Below are positions 51,747 through 62,440 of a stretch of DNA of 64,000 nt, in pieces. How positions within the stretch are numbered: the first letter of the stretch is position 1; every line of letters starts with the position of its first letter. A program made the position numbers and the translations under genes. The DNA comes from Ciona savignyi (taxonomy: Eukaryota; Chordata; Ascidiacea; Phlebobranchia; Cionidae). Under the pieces are notes generated by a model that did not search any database, had not been told where the DNA came from, and saw nothing but the letters and a program-made list of their open reading frames with translations. The DNA is taken from the NCBI GenBank assembly GCA_000149265.1, contig CH002567.1:2822846-2886845 (forward strand), written 5' to 3'.

Positions 51747-53633
51747 TTTGGCTTATTGTACAGATCTATCTTGTTAGAAATATTAATTGTAATTATAAGA
51801 GTACTCTTCTACTAAAACTGAAAAAACGTTTCAAATATTGGGTGCAAGGTAATCTGTAGATTCGGTACTTCGCTTTAATCTTTCGTATTCAAAAATTCAA
51901 TTTTCAGTGTCCGTCTATTTTGGCCATTTTCCCTTCCCTTAATATCTATAGAAAAAAAGTTTGTGCACTATATCGTCTACATAGGCGATTCAGCGACAGT
52001 TACACGTTGGTTTTCTGTACATATCAAGTTGGCTTAACGCCCAACGCAGTAATATAACTAACATTAGCGAGCGCAGCAACCACCGTGGAACTTCCACCTG
52101 CTGCTTACATATATAAACAGCATCACCAATGACTTCGTGGAAAGTTTGTCAGCTTTGAGCTCAATATCCTATCAGTTAGCATGTTGTTCTCTTTATTAGT
52201 CTTCCGCGGGCGAAGAAAGGTTGAATATAGCCTTTCGCGCGTGTCCTTGAGTTTAGCAATTAATTGGAATATGGCAAATGTACAGATATATTCTGCATTC
52301 TAAACATATTTTTCCATTTTCACGGCAAACAGTCAAGCCAGAAATAATGGGAGTAACCCCCGTCAGCAATTCATTTCGAGTTTTTTCTCGACTGAAGGAT
52401 TGTTATGATACGAACATTCGTCATACCTCGTACTCACCGTCGGTATATTGGAGGTACTACAGTAGGTTGTGTATAATTGAAAAGTGTACGGCAGAAAATA
52501 ATAAATATACGATGGACTCGAAGGCGATTACCCTTTTAAAGTGTGATATTATATCTAAAATAAATATATTCACTTACCTGACTTTTCTACTTTTATTCAC
52601 GTTAACCGAACAATGGTTTTAGGGCACACAGATAAGAAACGGGAACTCTATATTCTGCTCTATAGTATTTTTCCTATAATTTAGTACTTTCATTGCCACG
52701 AATCGGATGACGTTCTAAAATGGCAAGGTGTACTATCGAGTCTTCCATATGGACACCCATGGTATACACAATGTAAAAACTGCAATAAGGAAGCTTATGG
52801 TTGTAGACCATTGCGCTTGCACGTATTAATCGTCTATCTATACATTAGTTACATCTAGGGATAAACCTAACTCAATTATATTGTACTTTCATAGAACTCT
52901 ATTGTCTTGGTAAGTTTAATAATCGATGTATTTTATTCGAACAACGATTCGGGTAAATATGGTATAGTTTTTAATTCTAAGAATGTTTATCAGAATTTTC
53001 ACTTTTTTATTGCATAAACGCCAAACCAGCAGTATCAAACATATAATACACCTACTGGAAATATATGTTGCACATTTGTGATGGTAGGACGTGAAGTTTA
53101 AGGTGAACGGAAGCTGATTCGTAAAATTATATGCCAACAACAAGAAATTAAATAGCTCACAACAAATATGGTTGCATGCCAATTAATACCGGTAGGTAAT
53201 TATAACACATAAAATATGAATCGTTTATTTATTTAAACTAGAACTTTTACTGAGATCCCTTTAAGAATAAGATATAAACATTTTTTAATTGGTTTCACAC
53301 AAGGTCAGTTTTTGACAAATAGTGTTTGGCATTCCAACGGCAATGCCACGTAGATAAAATTCGTCACTGTTCAATCAAAAGAACAGGGTAAATAGGGATG
53401 TCCTTTTGATTATTTTTAGGAACTGTTCTCTTTTTGTTTACACTAAAACAACGTGTTTTAATAAACCATTTACAGCTACTCCCAAGAACTGCATTTTGTG
53501 GGTAACGGCGAATGTCACATGTGATGAAAGTGTTGCTCATGCGTGACCTGAACATGTAGACATATAGAAACGAACAAGTACTAGGGTACATATGTCTGTT
53601 AAAATGAATGACAATATTATGAAAGTTTTCACT
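51747..53633. other. Spacer between the two esterase genes
   Basis: This should hold the promoter of esterase A. I see no coding exon, SINE or clear TATA box. An open frame at 52278-52622 (plus) has biased, low-information composition and no family resemblance. Confidence 0.4.
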
Positions 53634-53639
53634 TTTATT
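53634..53639 (-). terminator. Poly(A) signal overlapping the esterase B stop codon
   Basis: On the minus strand the end reads GAT AAA AAA TAA AAG, so AATAAA includes the TAA stop itself. If this signal is used, the mRNA has almost no 3' UTR. Confidence 0.5.
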
Positions 53640-56600
53640 TTTTATCTTCCAATACCATGTTTAAGGCATCAGCAAGTACTTGACCGAATATTTTGTAGTC
53701 ATAGCCAATATTGTCCCAGAAAGAACAATATTGATCAAGTGGTTCCTGTTCAATGCTTGGATAAGGTGCGTCCAACGCCGCACTGAGCCAGTCATCGGAA
53801 CCAGTCGAAGATCCAGCAATCGGGGCATCGTATGTTGGCCATTCAGCAAAACTACCGAGCTCGCTTTGAAGCCCGGCGTCCATTCCTTTGTTCACATTGC
53901 CGCTATGCACGAAGTTACCTAAAAGCAATAAAACAACGTTATTGTTATAGGGTTCAAAATGCATACATGTTATTACCGATATAATTAGTCCATGAATTAA
54001 CGTAGGGAATCTCGTCTTCGGTGTAAGTTTGTCCAATGATGGGTCCGGTTCTCCAAACGTAACTCAACTCAGACGCATGGAACGCATAACCACAAAGAAC
54101 CTACAAAATAAATTACTGCGTATATACTATTATTTTATTACCTTTTTAATATTTTAAAAGCCATTTTGTTTGTTACCTCGAGTGACCCTACAATGGCTGG
54201 ACAACCGGGTCCAGAGAGAGGGTGATAGTTGATGAAGGAATATACTTTCTTCGATATACCTTTAGTTGCAACCGCCGCTCTAGCTAGGTATCGTGAAGGA
54301 CACGTGAAACCAAAATGTGTAAGCATGTTTCCCAAAGCATCTCTGGTGTAAAGTTTATAAATATTATTGTATTTGTGCTGATGTATAAAATAATATAGTA
54401 CATTAAAATGTTTAAATACTATAAAAAATCAAACATTTCTCTCTTGCGTATATTTTGTATTAAATACACTGAGCATTAGAATATATATATACCTATAATC
54501 TGATAGTGATGGGTCAGGGGCATATAGTTGTACAACACTGGTTGACAGATCATGCCACATTCTTTCAAACAGCGATACCAACCTCTGAAAAGATATACCG
54601 GAATGATTTTAATGAAGGACCGATTTATTGCGGTCATTGCGACTGGGCACTAGGTCGGTTGTGCGGCAAAGCACTCAACAGAAATTGCCTCTACCAAATT
54701 AAAGGAACGAAGAACGCCTAAATCATATGTAACACAATACAATATCTCCGATGACCTGACGGTGACCGCAAGTTGATCTGAAGTTGACAACGCAAGGGCC
54801 TTAACACATGTGCACGAAGATAAACATGAATATCCTATATCCTATACTACGTATTAGCACTTACATTGTAAGAAATTGGCACGGGGATTACACGAGAAAC
54901 TGCGTATCCTTCTTGGCTGTCCGTTCCGATCATAATATTCTTATCCGTGTTCCAATTGCCTCCCTGAATATCAAAATGTTTAGGTTTAGCCCTTTTTAAG
55001 GACTTTATTGGGGCATATAAGCAACACCTTTCTAGTATCTCTACAGAAAAACAGCTATGTCATATATTTTTAAAGGTTAGGAGAAAATGTTATTGTATGG
55101 AAAGTAATTTCATGTCGTACAGGTTGGCTAAGTCGGTTATAGAGCTTCGCCGTAAATGTTGTTGGATCAAAACCAGCGCTTCTATCTTAGTGGAAGACGA
55201 AATATGTTAGGTTTATTTAACTTTCCACGTCCCTGAGGCGTATATTATATCATTCTTTAATTACTGACTGCAGTCATTTGCCTAGTATAAACGAGGCACG
55301 GTGATAAAAGTTTAAACTTACAGCAAACGCGTCGAGTTGTTGCTGAATGAACTCCACCCCATCGATAGTTGGAGAAAACGCTTCGATCGCACCATATAAA
55401 TCTCCATCCAACAAATTTCCAGCAGTAACTGCGACGAATGCCTTCTTTATTTCATCAGATGATTTTTGGCTGCAAAAATTAAGGTATTTCAGGGGTTTTC
55501 CGGAACTGACGTTATTAGAATCTAACATGAGATTCCGTAATATTTAAGCACCATAGCCTATTTCAAAACCATTAGTGTAAATAAAACTCCTGAAACATAA
55601 TGTTAGAGAAGTGTCCAAAAAATCATTTATTAAATTCAACACGCCACACTGTGACATATGCTTTATTTATGTCTACAGTCTTCGTATAAACTAAACTTAC
55701 GCAAGGCAGGTGTAACTACCAGTCAAACATCCGGCACGTTTTGCAAGTCGTGTCCCGAGTTCCTGTGCCTCTGCTGCCGTTTTAAACAAAAATGTGGAGG
55801 GATTGCTTTGCATAATGGCGTTTGAAAACAGGGGCTTGCTGGTAGTAGACATCAGATGCAAAGCAACGCTTTGGGCTCCAGCACTCTCGCCAAAGATCGT
55901 CACCTAACATGTACAGAAATTATTCGACCAAACCTCTTATGAATAGAACCCAAGATTTGAATGCAGCTGGACAGAAAAACTATAAAGAATATTAGCTTAT
56001 GCAACAGCCACCTTCAAATTATAAACCAAACACTATAATAAATAATAAACCTGCTGTTTATTTCCACCAAACGCTGCTATATTTTCTTGCACCCACTCTA
56101 GCGCTAGCTGCTGGTCGTGGATCCCCATATTTCCAGGTGCTGAAGACGAACCAGTGCTCATGGCCAGAAAACCGAATGGCACTAAAAATTATTTATATTT
56201 TATTGTACTTTGTATATGAAACTGTAAAAAATAAGTTTTTGGAAAATTGTAAAACGTTACTGGGGCAACAAATGTTTTGTGCACAAGGTGTACGATAGGA
56301 TAGGATGTTCATGTTTTATTTCTTTTCTATGAATGGATAAACACTTTTCTATGAATGAATAAGCACAAGGGGAGTTATGACACGCCACACGTTAGATTGC
56401 TTGCTATTACGGGATATACTCACACGGGTAACTGTTAGATTACCACACGCTCACCGTCGGATTACCAAAGCTGTTGTAGAATGTGTACGATTGAGACGTT
56501 TCTGAAGTTTTAGTAGGCACCAATCAACTAAGTTTATGCAATTTTCGCAAATTGCATTGCTAATAGACACAAATCACAGAGCACTAATCAAAAGCTAATC

Positions 56601-58793
56601 GGCCGGACAGACTACATTGTGTGATTGTGCCCCAATATCTGGTTACCATTATGACCACAGTGCTGTTCTATTGTCCTTGTATAGCAAATCCCTTGAGTTT
56701 CAGTACATTTTGTACTTGAAATTGACACATAAAAGATGTGTTTTGTATTGTATTATCAGAATATTTTTGTATTGTTTCAGCAGCATATACACTTTTCACA
56801 TCGTGGGAGCTGGACCTCATGCTACAAACCATGGCGCGTCTCGCACATCAAGGTCACAATGCCTAAGGTTTACTTTAAAATGTCTGTGTCTTAGCATGGC
56901 GTATTAGCTGCATCTAATGTTGCAAATCATGTCTGAAAAGACATATACTTTGTATCTACACTGCGTTTACATGTCACAATAGTTTTTAAATTATATTTGT
57001 CTTAATTGTAATGTCATTGAGAAACTAAACAATTCACAAAAATTAAATTTACAACTGAAGTATCTACATCGATATATATATTCTTAAACTGGCATTTTGT
57101 AAATCAGGTTTAATGGTGCGTAAGGTGACGCTACATTCGTAGGTTGATGACCAGAATTTTCGAAAATTGAAATTATTTACTCGGAGGCTTTAATAATTTT
57201 TCACGGAAAATAGATATTTGGTTATTGGTTATTTGTTAAGCTTTGAAGGTAATAGAAAAAAAACTTAAAATATATAGGTACAAAACCAAAAAACCCTGAT
57301 TTCAGCTGCAGTATTGTTTTAAGAGGGTTTAACCTAAAATTGATTAAAAGGTATTTTTATGCAGATGGTTTTAATGGACACGCAGTGGTATTTAATTTAT
57401 ATACCAGACTAGATAGTATACGTTAGAGATTAGTTTAAATCGGATGTTCCAAATTATAAAAAAATGGGTTGAATCGTTCGTATCATTGCCGGGATACCAC
57501 GACAAATGCAAAAACTAGATATCCTCTATCATAGGCCATACTAGGATTAAAATTTTACAAGTGCATTAAAATCCGCACAAAAACACAAACTTACTGTATC
57601 TGTAGTTGATCGAAACTACAATTGCTCCCGATTTCTCCGAGACAAATCGACCATCGTACATCGGCATCAGACCAGATCCAAACGCGAAAGCGCCACCATG
57701 AATCCACACTAAAACTGGTATATCAGCTTTGGGTGGGTTAGTAGGGTCGGACAGATCAACTTTCTTCGGAACGTAAACGTTCAGGTAGAGGCAGTCTTCT
57801 GACTCCTGTTATACAGACGATTGCATCAGCTGTGATACCCTTTAAGCAACATCATGTAAATTCGTGCTATTACCTAACCAAACTGCGTTTATTAATACGC
57901 GTCCTTACTATAATGCTTTATTTCGTTTCGTTTTTTTTATACATTTCTGCCGTTTTTATTTATATTCTATTCAATTTGTTTTATACTGGCATTTCGGGTC
58001 AAAGGGAATATATAATCATCACTACCGACAAATCAATAAGTAAAATATTAAGCATCTACTCATTAAAGAATATGCAAAAATATATTTATACTTACAAATT
58101 TGGGACATTGTTTTTCATCGGTGCATGTAAATGACATCGAAATACAGCTTACACCAGTGTCGTTTGTGACGTGAATATCCCCATGGTAACCAATTGCAAC
58201 CGGGTCCTGGAATCTCAAATTTCCTACAGGAGGCTGAGCGTACGGGACACTGAAGAAAATGTTTACACATCACTTTGAAAATGAACCAAACACATTACTT
58301 TGGAGATGAACAAACAATTACCATAACAAAAATATAGAATAGTTAAGTTTTTCCTCGTGAATGGGAAAACCGAGGGGGTTAACACACGGGCAATCGTCAA
58401 ATCACCTCGCGCCCACCATAGGGTTACCGAAGCTATTGCAATGTGATGTGTATGATTAATACCTTCCTTCAATTTGGTAGAGCCTATTATTTTATTGGGT
58501 TAAGACAATTTTTGTTAAGTGTCTTGCACAAGGACACGCCCGACTGGCTTGTGACCAGTTTCAAACCTACAACCTTTCGGCTGAAAGGCAACTCACTAAC
58601 CCACCACCCTAATCTGTCGGACAAATATACCTTTATAGCCTTTATTCAGTAATATTTACCTGTAAAACACGTTCGCTTCGTTTTCACTTGAGCCAAACAA
58701 ATGGCCGTTGTTAGTTTTCACAATTGGACTGCCATTTGCCAGGTAAAAATGACTAAGAGCGAAATACAAGATAGCAGATACTTGGGACACCAT
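53635..58793 (-). CDS. Secreted type-B carboxylesterase, copy B
   Basis: Tandem paralogue of the esterase at 46288-51746. Eleven exons, approximately: 58793-58660, 58249-58096, 57805-57595, 56181-56051, 55903-55699, 55470-55321, 54965-54867, 54586-54493, 54339-54175, 54103-53977 and 53918-53635 (about 584 residues). The signal peptide is [19 protein letters not shown]. Motifs: [34 protein letters not shown] nucleophile, GTDSQEG acid and [10 protein letters not shown] His, so the triad is complete. Much of the protein differs moderately from copy A, but parts of exons 2, 3, 5 and especially 11 are almost identical in DNA. Introns have taken up several SINEs. It is likely an extracellular or digestive esterase; exact substrate is unknown. 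Confidence 0.9.
54636..54842 (+). mobile_element. Degraded SINE in intron 7 of esterase B
   Basis: It keeps 'aggtcggttgtgcggcaaagc', 'ctctaccaaattaaaggaacg', 'cacaatacaatatctccg' and the tail 'gataaacatgaatatcctat', in family order, but with many changes and no head. Confidence 0.65.
55118..55190 (+). mobile_element. SINE head fragment in intron 6 of esterase B
   Basis: The segment ggttggctaagtcggttata and gttgttggatcaaaacca resembles the head of the copy at 48483-48815. That copy lies in the corresponding intron of esterase A in the same orientation, so the two may descend from one insertion before the gene duplication. Confidence 0.45.
56294..56612 (-). mobile_element. Degraded SINE in intron 3 of esterase B
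   Basis: The order on the minus strand matches the family: a GTCCGGCCGATTAGC head, 'ggtgcctactaaaacttca', 'acattctacaacagctttgg', 'taatccgacggtgagcg', and a tail with a short duplicated motif (tctatgaatg twice on the plus strand) ending 'catgaacatcctatcc'. The middle is strongly diverged. Confidence 0.6.
58350..58622 (-). mobile_element. SINE in intron 1 of esterase B
   Basis: On the minus strand: a GTCCGACAGATTAGG head, 'aggttgtaggtttgaaactg', 'gtcgggcgtgtccttgtg', 'ataggctctaccaaattga', 'cacattgcaatagcttcgg', 'accctatggtgggcgcgag', and the tail with 'ggttttcccattcacg'. It is nearly full length and moderately diverged. Confidence 0.8.
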
Positions 58794-58879
58794 TTTATCA
58801 CTTGGAATTATATAAGGGTCAGCTCTCCTTAGATAATTTTACAGACTTTATTGTATAATATATCACATACTTTTATAAC

Positions 58880-59175
58880 GGTTCCATGACAACTGAACCC
58901 CTTACAACTGAACCCCTTACAACTGAACCCTTACAACTGAACCCTTTACAACTGAACCCCTACAATTAAGCCCCTTACAACTGAACTCCTTTTAACTGAA
59001 CCCCTTTAAACTGAACCCCTTTACAACTAAACCCATTTCACTTGAACCTCTTTACAACTGAACCCCATTTTCAGTTAAAAGCGTTCGGTTAAAAGGGGTT
59101 CAGTTGTAAAGGGGTTCAGTTGTAGGGGCTCAGTTGTAAGGGGTTCAGTTGTAAGGGGTTCAGTTGACTGGTCAC
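58880..59175. repeat. Foldback element of repeated 14-16-bp units
   Basis: The left arm is about ten copies of a unit like ttacaactgaacccc. The right arm holds the reverse complement (ggggttcagttgtaa) about six times. The arms meet near 59070, so the whole can fold into a long hairpin. The ends GGTTCCATGACAACTGAAC and GTTCAGTTGACTGGTCACC are imperfect inverted matches. There is no coding potential. It resembles a foldback or minisatellite-bearing MITE; no target duplication could be settled. Confidence 0.8.
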
Positions 59176-59831
59176 CTTTATAACATTATTAAAGTAATAT
59201 ATACTATGGCGATAAAATATTTTGATTTTTTCACTTTTTTATTTAAACCTTTTATTAAATAAAAATGATTAGAAAATCAGAAGTCTCCTGAAAAATTCAT
59301 CCAGCATGGTGGTCGATGCTAAGATGACGACAGTCAAACATGATGTACTCATACTAGTTAAGAGTTATTTAATGGAAGATCAAATCCATTCAAAAGTAGT
59401 CTTCTTTCGAAGAGAAAATAATCCCTGCAAAAGTGCAAAAATGAAACGTTTCTTTGGTTTATATAACAAAGTCGTACGTGAGGTTCACACTGCGCCAATT
59501 GTTCAAAAATAACCCTAGATATAAATAAGTTTGAACGGGTTGAACAACTCAAAGTAAATTAACGGATGAATAGTGGTCACCAACTTAATAATTAAGGCCA
59601 AGGTAATGCGTGCCACTCAGAGTTCAAGGTTCTTGGTATTAAGATAATGTGTAGATCATCACGTATTCGTCTGCTATACGGGTTACAACAGAGTTTACCT
59701 GCACCGCAAGTTCAGCACTCGGTGTGTGTAAGCAAACATTGAACTTGATCATTATTTAAAACTTGCACAACTGCTGTGCAAAACCCAGCAACATCACGGC
59801 AGGAGAAGTTGTGGATACGATAAACTGTTGT

Positions 59832-59910
59832 TCGGCGAATAGCTCAATCGGTTAAGAGCGTCGCTGGTGGTCTTAACACTGTTGGAAATGTTCACATTCG
59901 AAACCTCCCA
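59832..59910 (+). mobile_element. tRNA-like SINE head of a second type
   Basis: Box A (TAGCTCAATCGGTTAAGAG) is close to a canonical tRNA, and a box-B-like ACATTCGAAACC follows about 40 bases later. The two acceptor-stem halves do not pair and the anticodon arm is irregular. It is therefore more likely a SINE head or tRNA pseudogene than a working tRNA. Confidence 0.5.
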
Positions 59911-60460
59911 ATAGCTAGAGTAATATTTTTTTCAGCACGAAGCATAGTCAACTTTTAAAGACAGCCTTTTGGGAAGACTGTGCGATAATTCGCTTGAGTG
60001 GTGTATTAAAATTTAGAATCAAGCAAATGTAAACCGTTCTGGCTAACATTCCCAAAACTTTCTACCCGATTGTCCTACGTTCAATTGTCAAAACACCTCT
60101 TGCAAACCTCTTACAGCCAATGTGGCCAACAAAATAATTTCTTTCTCGTACCATGTTGTGCTTTTGAATATCGTTCGCGTTCCAAGTTACATTTAAATGG
60201 GTGAATTAAGCTGTTGTTATAGTGGAGGTTCTTCCTTCGCATGGGGTTCTATCCCTAATTTCAAAAATAGTGTTACGTCATATACGCTTGAAAACTCAAA
60301 TTATAGGTAAATCAAATGCACCATTACAAATTTGTCTGAAATGCCGACTAGACTCTAAAGTTTAGATTCTAAACAATCTGAAATTTTTAAAAATTGATAG
60401 GTTTTGCAAATTCATAAGAATGTTGAAGTTAGTTATGTGCCACATGACATAGACTACACT

Positions 60461-60486
60461 CGCGTACCACAGTTTGGGAACCACTG
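60461..60486. mobile_element. hAT-like terminal inverted repeat remnant
   Basis: CGCGTACCACAGTTTGGGAACCACTG is, in reverse complement, CAGTGGTTCCCAAACTGTGG..., a terminus typical of hAT elements. A matching opposite end was not found upstream, so only a truncated copy remains. Confidence 0.5.
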
Positions 60487-60632
60487 ACTTAAGGAAATTT
60501 AAGTTTTAACTTGAGATTGTCAACCACGTGTTATCCACCACTATTTTAAAAACCCTGTTGTGTTAACGGTATATTTTTCTGCATGCAGAAACGATCGGGC
60601 TACTTTATGACCCTTGTTATATCTTATACATA

Positions 60633-60823
60633 GGGTATAACGTTTGTTTCTGCAAGCAGAATCTCATGGAATCCATAGTTACCGATTTAAACTTGATATA
60701 TTTTTTTCTAAATGAAACGAACGGGTGGCATGTATTCCTAACCCCCACGGTATATCTGATATAAAGAGTATAACGTCTGCAAGCAGAAATTAATGGGTTT
60801 CCGATTTACTAACAAACTTTATA
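60633..60823. repeat. Imperfect direct repeats around TCTGCAAGCAGA
   Basis: Two blocks (about 60633-60700 and 60766-60823) share the order gTATAACG..TCTGCAAGCAGAA, then ATGG, then CCGATTTA, then AACTT.ATAT. TCTGCAAGCAGA is nearly palindromic, and a related ttctgcatgcagaa lies at about 60578. It may be decayed mobile-element sequence. Confidence 0.45.
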
Positions 60824-61086
60824 TCTATCTTTCCCGACCAAAGTACTCACATTGGTATATTAAAAAAACACAGTAAAAACAAAGTAAATTAAATCGTTTT
60901 TTTTGTTATATTATTGTGGGCTTTGGAGAATATGTTAATTAATGTATTTTTCATTGTTATTAAATATTTCATACACAATAAAATGCCTATAATGCGAGAA
61001 ATGGCAGATCTGCTAATATTCTTGGGCTTGGTAGGAGTTTTTCTGGCGTGATTTATTCACAATCTGTCACTGCATACATATTTGTT

Positions 61087-61163
61087 CGACCGGTTAGTCT
61101 GGCACTTTACGGTCATTGCCTAAACCCAGCGGATTAATGGGTTCTACAAATTGAAGGAACGTG
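61087..61163 (+). mobile_element. SINE fragment ending at the tandem-array border
   Basis: It keeps the head cgaccggttagtctgg, jumps by deletion to ctttacggtcattgcctaaaccc, and continues 'agcggattaatgggttctac' and 'aattgaaggaacgtgt'. It then stops abruptly where the 1.28-kb tandem unit starts. Confidence 0.7.
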
Positions 61164-62440
61164 TTTAGGAGGCGTTCAACTAATTATTTTCCCTATCTCT
61201 CCAATGCAAACTGACCTCACAAAAACGACTGTCACTCAAAATCCTGACATAGGAAGTCTTAGATTTTTTCACAATTTAAAATTGAAGCTTGGATCTGCAA
61301 CCTAAACTCAAAACCCTACAAAATTTTGTTTAAAAATTTTGAGCCCATACCCCTTCGTACATCGGCAACTTTTTTCCAACAAAACAGCTAGCAGATGCAC
61401 ATTCAACACCTTTATTTTACAAAGCACTGCTCCACGATTACAAAACTTTACAGCTAAACGAGAACACCGGCGCGCAGCCTAGCACATGCTGCTTTCAACA
61501 AAACAAACATTGGGGAATCACCACCATTGTTACTCAGCAAAACACTAGTTTAAAAACAATGACTCATGGAGGGTACCACTCGTCACATCCTGCCGTTCAT
61601 AGAGGTCTTAATTGGTTATACGCCATCTTGGAAACGGTGACCGTTCCAGTTTGGTTTAAACTGTTTGAACTTACTAGTAGAGGTCATTCTGTGAGACTCC
61701 GGTTCAAATTTTAACCGTTTCGGTTGACTGCTTCGGCTATTACAGGCCTTCGACTGAAGGGTGGTCATTCTGTAGATTTCATTTGGCGACAGTGTCACTG
61801 GTGATGACTGAAACTCTTCGTACACATTAAAATTCACTGCTTGATGTTCCACAAGTTTCAGCACATTTTTTCACTGTAATTTGAAAGGTTTAAAGTCCAT
61901 AACCAGGGTACAAATAGTTGTTTTTGAGTAAAAAAACACACCCAATGTCACCTTTGAGTCTCGTGTGACCACATTTTGTCCGCCTCCACTTCTTTCACCA
62001 ATGTTTGACAATCAAGGATGGTTAGGATTGGTAAGTTTTTATATCTTCTGTATGCATAAGTGTCCAACAACACATCTAGGCCTTCACACCTGCCCAAAAA
62101 ATTGAAAAATATGAAAAAAAGGTACACATGTGGATACCAAGAGGAGTACATTTTTCAGTCCTATATCACAAATCGGATTAACAGTCTGTATCGAAAGATT
62201 GTCTGGTATTTATAAAAGCCATTCGAAGTTAGGTTCTTGAAAAAATATCCGAACGACCCTCTACCGAAGTGAAAATAACCAAAAATGAGAAAAAATGACT
62301 AATTAATTACTTTGCTAATTAGCATAAGTAATTAAGTGTAAGATTTTAGACAAACAGTTGACTAGTAACATTTATCCACACTCAAATTTCTATAAATTTG
62401 GGAGATTTTGGCAAAAAATTCAAAATAGCCCCGTTTTTCA
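61164..62440. repeat. 1.28-kb tandem unit, copy 1
   Basis: The first unit (1,277 bases) starts TTTAGGAGGCGTTCAAC and is followed head to tail by a nearly identical unit. It holds, on the minus strand, a TATA-like box (62207-62214), an ATG (62151), two exon-like open stretches and an AATAAA (61411-61416). Confidence 0.95.
61616..62151 (-). CDS. Hypothetical small secreted protein gene in tandem unit, copy 1
   Basis: I do not recognise the product. From the ATG at 62151 the frame reads MYSSWYPHVYLFFIFFNFLG, which is signal-peptide-like, then CEGLDVLLDTYAYRRYKNL and TILDCQTLVKEVEADKMW to HETQ. A donor (AAAG|GTGACA) follows at 61952/61951. A second open stretch ends in KPNWNGHRFQDGV and a stop at 61616. 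Joining 61952 to an acceptor at 61770 (CTACAG|AATGACC) keeps frame and would give about 117 residues, but that acceptor has a weak pyrimidine tract. A nicer acceptor (AAATTACAG, about 61873) would put a stop five codons on. An acceptor also sits just before CEGLD (exon 62089-61952), so this could instead be an internal exon. The TATA box 58 bases upstream and AATAAA downstream favour a compact gene. Confidence 0.4.

Larger units (their letters stand above)
59176..61086. other. Gene-poor, repeat-derived stretch
   Basis: No coding exon was recognised. It contains a tRNA-like head (59832-59910), a hAT-like terminus (60461-60486) and a pair of imperfect direct repeats (60633-60700 and 60766-60823). 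Confidence 0.45.

Noticed and set aside
52278-52622. Plus-strand open frame of 114 codons between the esterases
   Set aside because: Composition is biased and no motif, family resemblance, promoter or poly(A) signal supports it.
59832-59910. Functional tRNA gene
   Set aside because: Box A is good, but the acceptor stem does not pair and the anticodon arm is irregular, so a SINE head or tRNA pseudogene fits better.
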